DNA of 63,563 bases from Methanobacteriota archaeon. Lineage in GTDB: Archaea > Thermoplasmatota > Thermoplasmata > RBG-16-68-12 > JAJISG01. How positions within the stretch are numbered: position 1 is the first letter of the stretch; each line of letters begins with the position of its first letter. The stretch covers positions 220,252 through 283,814 of the forward strand of contig JAUVFR010000001.1 in NCBI GenBank assembly GCA_030594205.1, read 5' to 3'. The position numbers and the translations under genes are program-made. The notes below the pieces were generated by a model. The model was not told the origin of the DNA, did not search any database, and worked only from the letters and a program-made list of their open reading frames with translations. Shown piece after piece: positions 17,439 through 26,446 of the stretch.

Positions 17439-17780
17439 CTCCTCGATTAGGCCCCGAAGGTCGTCGGAGACCACGGTCACGCGGATGTCCCCCAGGGGGG
17501 CGTGGGCCGAGAAGGAAACGCGACCGGCGAAGGCGGCCTGCTTGTTGAGATGGAAGACCAGATGACGCCCCCGAACGGCACCCAGGAGCACCTCGCGCGC
17601 GGAGTCCCGAATGCGCTGTTTCTGCAGGAGCTCGGCAAATCGATCGAGGGAACCCGCCGGACCCGTGAGGCTATCTCCCTCTTCCAGACGGGCCTCGGGA
17701 AAGAGGTTGAGGACGGCCCTACGCGCCTTCTCCGCGCTCTCCGTGGCGCGGCGAGGGGTCTCGACGGTCGCCTCGTACAC
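17406..17780 (-). CDS. UPF0201/RNA-binding-fold archaeal protein
   Basis: A 124-residue protein with the family pattern ATVETPRRATESAEKARRAVLNLFP at the N-terminus and FHLNKQAAFAGRVSF...APLGDIRVTV in the C-terminal half. This matches the archaeal UPF0201 family (small RNA-binding-like domain, function not established). It starts at GTG 17780, 27 bp from a TATA-like GACATTTTACCGC at 17802-17812, so leaderless. Divergent from the polymerase small subunit gene. Confidence 0.78.
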   Translation of the reverse strand: MYEATVETPRRATESAEKARRAVLNLFPEARLEEGDSLTGPAGSLDRFAELLQKQRIRDSAREVLLGAVRGRHLVFHLNKQAAFAGRVSFSAHAPLGDIRVTVVSDDLRGLIEELAPTTVRRGR

Positions 17781-17858
17781 ATTCCCCCCATCCGGCCGGC
17801 GCGGTAAAATGTCGCCCGTTCGCGAACCTTATCTACACGCCCCCCCATCGGGGGCGGA

Positions 17859-19310
17859 ATGCAGGAGGATCTTCTCTCACTCGCCATGGAATCGGGGGTC
17901 CTCCTGGATCCCGAGCTGGCGGATTACCTCGCGGAGCGCAGACACCCCGTGGACAGCCTGCTCGCTATCCTCGAGGCGGTGAATCCCCGTCTTCTCGTCC
18001 TCACCCTGGATGAGGTCCAGGCATTGAATCCCATCCCCCCGACTCCCCAGGTGACTCCCGCGTCGGCCCCCGTCACGGCCCGTGTCCGAAAGGACCGGCT
18101 CGGAACACGACGTGAGGACTACGAGTCCGAAATCGTCGTCCGTCAGGACATCACAGGTCATTCCACGTGCACAGGAGAGATGCGGGACTTCTCCCGCTAC
18201 TTCAACCATCGTTACAAGGTCCTCTCCCGCCTGTTGCGGGCGAGACGCGAACTCGTCGGGGCCGTGTCCATCGACCGTGCCCTCAAGATGGCCCGGGAGG
18301 TGCGCGTTATCGGCATCGTCCAATCCGCCAAGCGGACCCGGACCGGGAACTACCTCCTCCTGATTGAGGATGAGGAGGCTTCCTGTCAGGTTCTCGTCCC
18401 CGCCGAGGGTCCTGGGGCCGACGGCGCCCCCGTCCCGGACGAGGTTCTGGGAATCGTGGGCCGTCCCTGGAAGGACGATATCCTCCTCGCCGAGGAGATT
18501 GTACGCCCGGACGTTCCTCCTTCCCACGCCTTCGCCGGGGCGGACGAGGCTCTCTGTGCCGCCTTCGTTTCTGACCTCCACGTCGGGAGCCGCCTTTTCC
18601 TTCGCGATCGCTGGGAACGGTTTGCCAAGTGGCTCGGCACCGAGGAGGCATGCCGCATCAAGTACCTGGTCGTGGTCGGCGACGTCGTCGATGGCATCGG
18701 GGTCTATCCACGGCAGGACGAGGACCTAGCTGTGGACGATGTGTACCGCCAGTATGAGGAGGTCGGAGCTATGATCAGCGCCTTGCCGGAGGAGTTGCAG
18801 GTGATCATCCTCCCCGGCAACCACGACGCCATCCGCCCCGCGGAACCCCAGCCCGCCCTCCCCGAGGGGATTCAACAAGCCTTCCCAGACGGCGTCCTGT
18901 TCGTGGGCAATCCCTCCCTCCTCCGCCTTCACGGTGTGGACGTGCTCTGTTACCACGGGAAGAGCATGGATGACTTGGTAACGAGAATCCCGGCCGTCAC
19001 CTACGATCGGCCCTTGACGGGCATGGTGGAGATGCTCAAGCGGCGCCACTTGGCCCCGTCCTACGGAGGGAAGACACCGTTGGCCCCGGAGCGGACCGAC
19101 CACCTCATCATCGACGCCCTCCCTTCCATCTTCGCCACGGGTCACGTCCATGGATTCGGGATTGGGGAGTATCGCGGAATCCGCCTGCTCAATGCCTCGA
19201 CGTGGCAGGGACAGACGGCCTTCCAGCGGATGCACAACATCAGCCCCAAACCCGGGATGGTCCCCATTGTGGATCTGAAGACCGGCGAGACTTTTGCCCA
19301 GGCCTTCTGA
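17859..19310 (+). CDS. polB: DNA polymerase D small subunit (DP1, 3'-5' exonuclease)
   Basis: DP1 is the proofreading subunit of the euryarchaeal replicative polymerase D. After a short N-terminal region and an OB-like domain (about residues 115-220, RVIGIVQSAKRTRTGNYLLLIEDEEA) comes the calcineurin-like phosphoesterase core. Its motifs are FVSDLHVGS, VVGDVVDGIG, ILPGNHDAIRP, LCYHGKSMDD and FATGHVHGFG, giving a full set of metal ligands. Length of 483 residues is normal. The TATA-like ACCTTATCTAC is about 29 bp before ATG 17859. The large subunit DP2 is not in the window. Confidence 0.95.
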   Translation: MQEDLLSLAMESGVLLDPELADYLAERRHPVDSLLAILEAVNPRLLVLTLDEVQALNPIPPTPQVTPASAPVTARVRKDRLGTRREDYESEIVVRQDITGHSTCTGEMRDFSRYFNHRYKVLSRLLRARRELVGAVSIDRALKMAREVRVIGIVQSAKRTRTGNYLLLIEDEEASCQVLVPAEGPGADGAPVPDEVLGIVGRPWKDDILLAEEIVRPDVPPSHAFAGADEALCAAFVSDLHVGSRLFLRDRWERFAKWLGTEEACRIKYLVVVGDVVDGIGVYPRQDEDLAVDDVYRQYEEVGAMISALPEELQVIILPGNHDAIRPAEPQPALPEGIQQAFPDGVLFVGNPSLLRLHGVDVLCYHGKSMDDLVTRIPAVTYDRPLTGMVEMLKRRHLAPSYGGKTPLAPERTDHLIIDALPSIFATGHVHGFGIGEYRGIRLLNASTWQGQTAFQRMHNISPKPGMVPIVDLKTGETFAQAF

Positions 19311-19357
19311 GGGGCCGGGGGAAATGCCCTTCTAGGGCGGCCCGCTAACGCATCCGC

Positions 19358-20059
19358 ATGCGGATCGTGGCCGTGGGGGACATCCACGGCGAGGAACACT
19401 TGGACGCCTTGAGGGCCTCCCTCGCCGAGGCCCCGGTCGCCGACCTCGTTCTCTTGGCGGGGGACATCACGCACCGGAACGACATCGACCTCTACGGCCG
19501 CGTCTTGGAGGTCTTCGAGGAGGCGTTGGGTGCTCCGATCATCGCGGTCTTTGGCAATCACGAATGGTCTGACTCCCACGCCGAATACCGGATGACCTAC
19601 CCCATTACCTTCTTGGCGGAAGAGGCGAAGGAGCTACGGGTCGCGGACCGATCCATCCGCGTGGTGGGGAGCACGGGCGTCCTTGATCGACCGACGTGGT
19701 GGCAACGAACCAACCTCCCACAGATTGCGTCGGAGTACACTCGCAGGCTCCAAGCGCTGGACGGGCTTCTGGAGGAGGAGGGGTTTCGGATCCTCCTCAC
19801 CCACTACGCTCCCACCTACCGCACGCTCGTGGGGGAGGGGGAGAGCTACTGGGACCAGTTGGGATCCAAGCGGATGGAAGGCGTCCTCCTGCGGCATCGT
19901 CCCGAACTCGTCGTTCACGGGCATACCCACCGGGGCGTTCCGTTCGCCGAGCTGCAGACCGGGCAGACGACCCTGCAGAACTTCGACCGGGGCCGGGCGA
20001 TTCCGATTCACAACGTGTCTTTCCCGGTTCGGAGGGATGTCACCGTTTTGGATCTGTGA
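19358..20059 (+). CDS. calcineurin-like metallophosphoesterase
   Basis: A 233-residue phosphoesterase with all metal motifs: VAVGDIHGEEH, LAGDITHRND, FGNHEWSDSH, LLTHYAPTY and VVHGHTHRGVP. It lies 47 bp downstream of polB in the same direction, so may share its transcript. The family hydrolyses phosphodiesters or phosphomonoesters; the short form and PVRRDVTVLDL end give no specific substrate. Archaeal members of this type are often annotated as Icc-like proteins. Confidence 0.85.
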   Translation: MRIVAVGDIHGEEHLDALRASLAEAPVADLVLLAGDITHRNDIDLYGRVLEVFEEALGAPIIAVFGNHEWSDSHAEYRMTYPITFLAEEAKELRVADRSIRVVGSTGVLDRPTWWQRTNLPQIASEYTRRLQALDGLLEEEGFRILLTHYAPTYRTLVGEGESYWDQLGSKRMEGVLLRHRPELVVHGHTHRGVPFAELQTGQTTLQNFDRGRAIPIHNVSFPVRRDVTVLDL

Positions 20060-20093
20060 GGGCGAAGCAACACGAACGGAAGACTCGTGCGAT

Positions 20094-23000
20094 CTAGAGG
20101 GACGGGTCGATTAGGACCCCGCGATCCACGTCCCCGACGTCGATGGCGTAGATCCGCGTGCCGAGATTCTCGATGACGATGACGTTCCAGACGACGCCCT
20201 TGTTGTGGCGATACCAGCGGATGTAGCCGTCCTCTGTCGCGATGACGATGTCGTCCCAGTAATCCCCGTCCAGGTCGGCCACACGCAGGCTTCGCACGTC
20301 GTCCTGGTTCGTATGAATCAGTGAGCGGGTCCACGTACCGTCATTGGCCCACCAGTAGACCCGGTTGTCCTGGGTTCCCGCCGCGATGTCGTAGGTTCCG
20401 TCGGCGTCGAGGTACCCCACATCCACCCCGTTCACGGTGCCCGTGGTCCCAAGGCTGATGGAACCCCAAGCGGGCGCGTAGTAGACGCGGACTGTGCTGC
20501 CGGCGCCAACCACGATGTCGTTGTCCCCATCCCCGTCCATGTCGGCCACCACGAGGTCGTTGACGGCCGATCCGACGCTGATGATTTCTTCGTCGGGGTC
20601 GGTGATGTAGCGGCGCACAAACATGTGATCCACGTAGACGGTGTCGATGTCGGTGGCGTTGGGGTCACGGTTCGCGTCCTTGACTCGGAGGTAGAGGGGC
20701 AGACCCCCCACGGCCTTGGGGAGATTCGCCGTCTGGTAGGCGTCGTTGTCCGCCGTCTTCGTGACGGTAATCAGGCTGGACCAAGGTCCGGCCGCGGCAA
20801 GGGAACCTTCGATGACGAAGTCGTCGGATTCGGTGTTGAGGGTGTGATGGGCCTCGATGAAGAGCTTGTACGCGTCCCCGCCGCCCCCAACGGTGAAACT
20901 TCGCCATTGGTGTTCGAGGCGACTTGTCGTACCCTGCTGGCGCGCCACAAGAACCACCACTTGGTCTACGGAGACCCGGGAGGCCAGGCCGTCCGTGTTC
21001 TCGTCCAGAAGTGACGTGTCTGTATCCTGGATCACGATGTAGAGGTCGCCCCCGCCGAACCCGGCGCCGCCCAGGTCGAAGAACTTCAACGTCTCCTCAG
21101 TCTCGGTGATGGTGCCCAGCACGGTGACGCCGCCGGGGCCGGTCTTGTAACCGATTTCGAACGGCTCGACGCCGCCTCCCTCGCTGATAAAGCTGTCGAC
21201 GGCCAGGATGGCCAAGTCGTCCGGGCCCAGGGCCGGGACGCTCCCGATATAGTATTGATGACCCGGCTGCGCGCCGCCCGAACTGTTCTTCATCAGATAG
21301 CGATCCGTCCCAAAGAACGGGTCGTACAGTTCCTCTTGGAGGATTTCGTAGACGCTGTCGTCGCTCCAGGTGTCGAGGTAAGACCCCGAGAACACGATGT
21401 CGTACTGCGAGAGGATCTCGGTGATGGGGAAATAGAAGTCCCAGACTTCGCCGGGCCCTAGGACCTCCTCGATGGCCTCGTAGGTGTCGTCCGAGGCACG
21501 GGTATCGCCCACACTCCCAGTGACGTTCCCCTCCACCAGGATGTCGACCGCCAGGTCATAGTCCGTGGTGAGTTGGGTTCCGAAGATGCCGAAACCGTTG
21601 TTCCGGAAGATTTGCACCTCACCGTTCGCGGTTCCCACGAGGATGTCGTTGAATCCGTCGCCCCCTGCTGGGTACACGTCCGCGATCTTGACGACGTTGA
21701 TTGCCGTGGGCAGGCTAGCGATAAGGCTGGGGGTCCACTCTCCATCGTTGGTGTAGACCCACACCTCCCCGGAGCTGGTCCCGGCCGCAATGTCGTTGTC
21801 CGAGTCCCGATCGAGGCGCCCGATGGCCACGCCTTCGACCCGGTCCGCCAGGTTGTCGATCTCGTAGCGGGTCCATTGGCTCCCGTCGCCGACGGTGTTC
21901 CGGTACCAGAGAACGCGCCCGACCTCCAGTCCATAGACCGCGTCGAGGTCGCTGTCCTCGTCCAGGTCACCCAAGGCCACGTCCAGGAAGTCCCCGCCAC
22001 CGAAGGGGGGGCGACCGCTGCAGAACCAAAGGAAACAATCTTGGCGGAAGGACTCCATGACCGTCCGACTCCAGGCACCGTCGTTCTCGTAGAAGGTCGC
22101 GTACCAGGTCTCATCGTCGCCGAACCACCGGAATGTGTACTCGTTCAGCGCCGTAATCACGTCCAGATCCCAGCGGGCCCCACGGACGATGATCTGGCCG
22201 GTGAGGGCGTATTCCTCGTTGAAGTCGACGACCCGCTTGATGCGGAAGCCATAGGCGTTGGTGCCGAACAGCCAGGGATCCAGGTTCGTGGTCGAGAGGT
22301 CGACGTTGAAGGAGTAGGAACGGCTGTCGTTGACCGCGCCTGGGCTCACGGGGTCGTTGCCGGGGGTGGCCCACACCTGGACTCCGCTCTCGTAGTCAGA
22401 GATGACCACGTCGCCAAATGTGAATCCGGCGTCCGTGTCCAGGACGGTGACCTTGACGTACATGATGTCCGTCGTGTTGAACGTGTTCGTGGGCTGGGTG
22501 TGAGCCGCGTCTGCGAAGAACTCGAGTCGCGGGTAGTCTGGGGCGCTGCCGTTCTGTTCCGTCACGAGGATGCTGTCCGACGTGGCGAAGCGGTTGTTCG
22601 GAGACGGGACGTTGTTGGTGCGGATCTCCATGGCCACGGAGTAGGGTCCCGCCGCCAGCTGGACGCCGTCCCACCCGTAGGCGCTGGAGTTCGTGCTGAA
22701 GCGGAACTCGTAGACGGAGAAGCCTCCCACAAAGCCCAGGAAGGAGAAGGCCCGTGTGCTGGACGGGAGCGTCGTCCTGGTCACCGGATCGTTGTAGGGC
22801 GTCGGACCGTATACGACGGGCATCTGGGGAAGCCCGGAGGGGGAGTAGAGGAACACGTCGTTCTGCAGGTCCGCGTTCTTCAGCTGCTGGCTCGCCACCA
22901 CGATGACGACAGTCTCCCCCTTTCGGAAGGTTCGCGTCCCGTTGGCGTCGTAGCCGTTGGTGTCCCATTCCGTCGCGTTGAAGATGTCGTAGAGCTGGAG

Positions 23001-23906
23001 GTCGTTCTCAAGGGCTAGGCCCTCGGGGCCCCTGAAGGGCGAACCACCGCCGCCGAGGTCCAGGACCTCGAAGATGAGTCGCGTCTGGGCCTCCCGTCCG
23101 CCCATATCCGTCGCGTTGAGGATGATGATGCCCCCGTCCCAACTCTGCAGGGCGGCGAAGCTCAGGGCGCGACTGAAAACTCCGTCTCCCGCCAACGCGT
23201 CTCCCACGATGGGATCCCCGTTGTCCAGCAGCTGGACGTAGCCGAGGGGGGCTCCGTATCCGAAGGTGATGTATCCCCACACTGAGGCCGGATTCAGATC
23301 CCCATCCGGGTCGCCGACGCGGACGTAGATTGCAAACGTATCGTCCACGCCGACCGGATCGCGGCTCGGGCTCGAGGGCTCCGAGTCCATCCACTTCTCG
23401 AGGAAGACAGGCATGCGCTCCCCGCCCTCTCCCAGAAGGACCTGATCCCAGACGACGGTCCCTCTGACCACGTCCACGATGAGGATGGAAATCCGTCCGG
23501 TCTGAGGGATGGTTTCGTTCGCGTAGCTCCACGTCTCCCCGATGTTCCAATGCACATCCGGTCCGTTCACGCCGTAGGCCTTGACGCTGACGCCATCGAA
23601 GTGGCTGCCATTCGTGCGGAATGTATGGGTCAGGTTGTCGATCGTGAGGTAGATCCGGGTGTTCGTATCAAGAAGGTCGTCCCCGCCAAGGTGCGTCAGG
23701 TTGACGTAGGCCCCGGACCAACTTCCGGCCACGTACCGCCCCTCCAGCCCCCCATCGATCCCGACGTTACCCTGGGCTCGGGGGGCAGGGAGGGTGAAGA
23801 CCCAGAGGACGATTGTCGAGAAGAGAATGACCGTGATGAGGAGGATGAGAATGGTTCCAATGACCTCTGACACACCACGATGGTCCAGAGGTCTCCGCTG
23901 CAGCAC
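20094..23906 (-). CDS. giant FG-GAP/VCBS-repeat surface protein with archaeal pilin-like N-terminus
   Basis: A 1270-residue protein. The first 40 residues read HRGVSEVIGTILILLITVILFSTIVLWVF in part, the class III (type IV pilin) signal of archaea with a charged residue before a G-V-S-E-V cleavage region and a long helix. It is followed by a long Asn/Asp/Thr-rich ectodomain. From about residue 640 on there are FG-GAP/VCBS-like repeats (LDVALGDLDEDSDLDAVYG, IAIGRLDRDSDNDIAAGT, DLVVADMDGDGDNDIVVGA, LRVADLDGDYWDDIVIA), which usually fold as a beta-propeller and bind Ca2+. Start is GTG 23906 with a GGAGGAG ribosome site, and a TATA-like GATTAAATAAG about 45 bp upstream. Likely an adhesin or a pilus-associated surface protein. 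Confidence 0.8.
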   Translation of the reverse strand: MLQRRPLDHRGVSEVIGTILILLITVILFSTIVLWVFTLPAPRAQGNVGIDGGLEGRYVAGSWSGAYVNLTHLGGDDLLDTNTRIYLTIDNLTHTFRTNGSHFDGVSVKAYGVNGPDVHWNIGETWSYANETIPQTGRISILIVDVVRGTVVWDQVLLGEGGERMPVFLEKWMDSEPSSPSRDPVGVDDTFAIYVRVGDPDGDLNPASVWGYITFGYGAPLGYVQLLDNGDPIVGDALAGDGVFSRALSFAALQSWDGGIIILNATDMGGREAQTRLIFEVLDLGGGGSPFRGPEGLALENDLQLYDIFNATEWDTNGYDANGTRTFRKGETVVIVVASQQLKNADLQNDVFLYSPSGLPQMPVVYGPTPYNDPVTRTTLPSSTRAFSFLGFVGGFSVYEFRFSTNSSAYGWDGVQLAAGPYSVAMEIRTNNVPSPNNRFATSDSILVTEQNGSAPDYPRLEFFADAAHTQPTNTFNTTDIMYVKVTVLDTDAGFTFGDVVISDYESGVQVWATPGNDPVSPGAVNDSRSYSFNVDLSTTNLDPWLFGTNAYGFRIKRVVDFNEEYALTGQIIVRGARWDLDVITALNEYTFRWFGDDETWYATFYENDGAWSRTVMESFRQDCFLWFCSGRPPFGGGDFLDVALGDLDEDSDLDAVYGLEVGRVLWYRNTVGDGSQWTRYEIDNLADRVEGVAIGRLDRDSDNDIAAGTSSGEVWVYTNDGEWTPSLIASLPTAINVVKIADVYPAGGDGFNDILVGTANGEVQIFRNNGFGIFGTQLTTDYDLAVDILVEGNVTGSVGDTRASDDTYEAIEEVLGPGEVWDFYFPITEILSQYDIVFSGSYLDTWSDDSVYEILQEELYDPFFGTDRYLMKNSSGGAQPGHQYYIGSVPALGPDDLAILAVDSFISEGGGVEPFEIGYKTGPGGVTVLGTITETEETLKFFDLGGAGFGGGDLYIVIQDTDTSLLDENTDGLASRVSVDQVVVLVARQQGTTSRLEHQWRSFTVGGGGDAYKLFIEAHHTLNTESDDFVIEGSLAAAGPWSSLITVTKTADNDAYQTANLPKAVGGLPLYLRVKDANRDPNATDIDTVYVDHMFVRRYITDPDEEIISVGSAVNDLVVADMDGDGDNDIVVGAGSTVRVYYAPAWGSISLGTTGTVNGVDVGYLDADGTYDIAAGTQDNRVYWWANDGTWTRSLIHTNQDDVRSLRVADLDGDYWDDIVIATEDGYIRWYRHNKGVVWNVIVIENLGTRIYAIDVGDVDRGVLIDPSL

Positions 23907-24067
23907 TCAGGCTCCTCCCAATAGGGGCTTATTTGCGCTGGCCAGCTTATTTAATCATTCCCGCGGGATTATCGAAGAAGATAGCAAGAATCGACGGACG
24001 GGGCGAGTCTGGGGGGCATCTTATGGGCACGTCTCGTCGGAGGCCGAGGGGCCAGACTGTAACCAAG

Positions 24068-24074
24068 CTTTAAG
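24068..24074 (+). promoter_or_regulatory. TATA box for signal peptidase
   Basis: CTTTAAG is centred 30 bp before ATG 24101. This makes the ATG at 24074 impossible as a leaderless start. Confidence 0.55.
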
Positions 24075-24100
24075 TGGCCAGTATCTGCTATAACGGCCCG

Positions 24101-25042
24101 ATGCCCCAGGAGGAGGCACGCCGTCTCCCACGCTCCCTAGTCAATTTCCTCCGAGATCTCGCCATCGCCTTTCTCCTGGTCGCCATTGTGTTCGGGGCCC
24201 TCTTTGTGTTTGCCCGTACGTGGCCCCCCATGGTGGTGGTGGAGAGCGGCAGCATGCAGCACAGCAATGCGGAGAGCTTCCTCGGGGTCGTGGACACCGG
24301 GGACATTGTCATCGTGCAGACCGCTCCCCGCCGGCAGGACATCGCGACTTACGTGCAGGGTCGGACCGTGGGATCCTCGAACTACGGCGACTTCGGGGAT
24401 GTGATCGTCTTTCAGGATCCCGATGGGCCGCCGGGCCGATGGATCATCCATCGGGCCTTGGTCTTCCTCGCCTGGAACGAGACAGCAAACGGGTTTGACA
24501 TCCCCACGCTGGAGTCCCTTGAGCGGGGTCGCGATTGGGATTCGAGTGCGGCCACGCCCTTCGGCCTCGTCTCGGGCGACACCGTTACCCTCATGAATGT
24601 CGGTTTCCGACCTAATACAGACGTGATGATTCGGATGAGCGACTTCTTCAACGATCTCAACCTCACGGATTGCCCCGCCTCGTGCGAAGGCTACGTCACC
24701 ATGGGAGACAACAACGCCCCGGGTTACGACCGAGATCTCGTTTTCCAGAATCTCATCCTCGGGCGGTCACGGGGGGAGCTCCCCTGGTTCGGCCTCCTGA
24801 AACTCACCTTCGCCGGCCCCTTCGCCTGGGGCGATGCCCGGGCGCCCGCCAACAGCTGGTCGGCCCTCACCGTGTCCCTCATCCTCCTCGTCGCCGGCCC
24901 CATCGGCCTCGACGTGGGCTTTTCCCTCCTCGCGGCCCGTCGCGAGAAGCGCGCTGTCAACCCAGACGAGCAGGAGGAGAACGCCCATCCGGAAGCGGAC
25001 GAGGGTCCCCCGGAGGACGACGAAGAGACGCCCGCTAAATGA
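24101..25042 (+). CDS. signal peptidase I, archaeal/ER type
   Basis: A membrane-bound serine protease that removes Sec signal peptides. After a short cytoplasmic N-terminus a helix spans residues about 20-40, then VVVESGSMQH carries the catalytic Ser (about residue 51). GRWIIHRALVFL carries the His that replaces the bacterial Lys in archaeal/eukaryotic enzymes. GYVTMGDNNAPGYD is the conserved later box with the Asp. A second helix (SLILLVAGPIGLDVGFSLL) and an acidic cytoplasmic tail follow. The tail is Glu/Pro-rich and longer than usual. Start ATG 24101 is supported by a TATA box 30 bp upstream. Its end overlaps the convergent cdc6 gene by 8 bp. Confidence 0.92.
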   Translation: MPQEEARRLPRSLVNFLRDLAIAFLLVAIVFGALFVFARTWPPMVVVESGSMQHSNAESFLGVVDTGDIVIVQTAPRRQDIATYVQGRTVGSSNYGDFGDVIVFQDPDGPPGRWIIHRALVFLAWNETANGFDIPTLESLERGRDWDSSAATPFGLVSGDTVTLMNVGFRPNTDVMIRMSDFFNDLNLTDCPASCEGYVTMGDNNAPGYDRDLVFQNLILGRSRGELPWFGLLKLTFAGPFAWGDARAPANSWSALTVSLILLVAGPIGLDVGFSLLAARREKRAVNPDEQEENAHPEADEGPPEDDEETPAK

Positions 25043-26267
25043 GGGTCGTCTGGACCTTGGGCCGATAGCTGCGGAGTTCCCTCAACACCTCATCCCGATT
25101 GAGAATTCGCTTCACGTCCGGTGCGGACACGCTGGATTGGATTTCCTTCGTTCGTCCGCCGCGGCCGAAGGACTTCACCTTCGCGTTGATGAGGCCCAGC
25201 ATGTCGAGCTCCGAAATGAGGTCCGTCACCCGTCGCTGGGTCAGCGGGCCCAAGCCCGCCCGCCTGCACAGCTGGGAGTAGGTATCGTACACCTCCCCCG
25301 TCGTCAGCTTCGCGATCCCGACCTCCTGTTGGAGGATGATGCCGAGTAAGATGAGTTTCGAGTGGGTGGGCAAGGAGCGCACTGCCTCGATCACGAGGTC
25401 CAGCTCGAGCTTGTTCTTCGCCCGCTGAACCATGACCTCGGTGATGTGGTTCCGGCCCTTGCGGTCCGCCAGTTCCCCGGACACCCGGAGAAGGTCAAGG
25501 GCCCGCCGGGCGTCCCCGTGCTCTTGGGCCGCCAAGGCCGCGATGAGGGGTATGACCCCCTCCTCGATGACCCCGGGATCGAAGGCGAGTTGGGCGCGCT
25601 GCTCGAGGATGTCGCCGAGCTCCTTCGCGTTGTAGGGTGGGAAGACCATCTTCTCGTCGCTGAGCCGGCTCTTCACACGCGGGTCGAGGAATTCCGTGAA
25701 CTTCAGGTCGTTCGATATCCCGATGAGGCTGACCTTTGCCTGGTGGAGGTCGTCGTTGATCTTGGTGAGGTGATACAGGACATCGTCTCCGCTCTTGTAC
25801 ACCAACTTGTCAATCTCGTCAAGGGCGATGACCACGACCCGGGCGGCATCGTCGATCTTACGCCGGAGCAGGTTGTACACCCTCTCCGTGGACAGGCCGG
25901 TGAAGGGGATGCGCTCGTCAAAGTCTTGAATGAATCGGTTGCCGACGTTCTGGAATACCCCGTAGGGTGTGTCCACGATCTCGCAGTTGATGTAGAAGTA
26001 CTCCACCCGGTCCTCGATGTCGGCCCGTCGGAATTCGTGGCCAACGTACTTCACAACGGCTGTCTTCCCCGTCCCCGTCTTCCCGAAGATCATCACGTTG
26101 GACGGCGCCGCACCCCGGAGGGCCGTCGCCAGCACCGAGGCAAGCTGGTTGATCTGCCGCTCCCGGTGCGGCAGGCTGTCGGGAATGTACGAGGGGCGGA
26201 GGACGTCCCGATTCTCTCGGAAGATGGATTCCGCGTGAAGATACGGTTGGAAGATGTTCCCTTCCAT
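25035..26267 (-). CDS. cdc6: Orc1/Cdc6 replication initiator
   Basis: The 410-residue protein recognises replication origins and loads MCM. The AAA+ domain has Walker A (FGKTGTGKTAVVKYVG), Walker B (VVIALDEIDKLV), sensor 1 (SLIGISNDLKF) and the lid with EHGDARRALDLLRVSGE. The C-terminal winged-helix (about 315-395) has LGPLTQRRVTDLISELDMLGLINAKV. I placed the start at ATG 26267 (MEGNIFQPYL, before the conserved RENRDVLRPSYIP). A longer frame to 26435 would run through the upstream direct repeats and lacks conservation-like sequence. Region 26268-26431 upstream could contain an origin. Confidence 0.93.
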   Translation of the reverse strand: MEGNIFQPYLHAESIFRENRDVLRPSYIPDSLPHRERQINQLASVLATALRGAAPSNVMIFGKTGTGKTAVVKYVGHEFRRADIEDRVEYFYINCEIVDTPYGVFQNVGNRFIQDFDERIPFTGLSTERVYNLLRRKIDDAARVVVIALDEIDKLVYKSGDDVLYHLTKINDDLHQAKVSLIGISNDLKFTEFLDPRVKSRLSDEKMVFPPYNAKELGDILEQRAQLAFDPGVIEEGVIPLIAALAAQEHGDARRALDLLRVSGELADRKGRNHITEVMVQRAKNKLELDLVIEAVRSLPTHSKLILLGIILQQEVGIAKLTTGEVYDTYSQLCRRAGLGPLTQRRVTDLISELDMLGLINAKVKSFGRGGRTKEIQSSVSAPDVKRILNRDEVLRELRSYRPKVQTTLI

Positions 26268-26353
26268 CAAGGACTCCCCTGAGAAGGCGGCTCCCCCAAC
26301 GGTCCGCCCCCTTGGACCGACGACATCACCCTCGTCTACAAAAGGCTTTGTTT

Positions 26354-26365
26354 CGGCGGCCGCCG
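26354..26365. repeat. 12-bp perfect palindrome upstream of cdc6
   Basis: CGGCGGCCGCCG is a perfect inverted repeat in the space between cdc6 and nadE. It is very GC-rich and may be fortuitous in this genome, but it lies in the candidate origin region. Confidence 0.4.
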
Positions 26366-26396
26366 GACACCTCTTTTGGAGGGGGAACGGCACCCC

Positions 26397-26446
26397 TTTT
26401 TCGCCCTCACTCGCGCCAGTCTTTTTCGCCCTCACTCGCGCCAGTC
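26397..26446. repeat. 25-bp tandem direct duplication at the 3' end of nadE
   Basis: Two perfect 25-bp copies, each TTTTT followed by CGCCCTCACTCGCGCCAGTC, sit head to tail at 26397-26421 and 26422-26446. The second copy contains the last codons and the stop of nadE (DWRE stop). The first duplicates them outside the gene, in the cdc6-upstream space. A recent slippage or recombination event is the simplest cause. Position next to the initiator gene makes an origin-related role possible. Confidence 0.85.

Noticed and set aside
20625-23018. Long open frames antisense to the FG-GAP protein
   Set aside because: They are complements of the biased codon use of the real gene, with no domain or promoter support.
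26397-26446. T-tract transcription terminator
   Set aside because: The T-runs are on the plus strand, where no gene ends here. For the leftward nadE transcript they would be A-runs.
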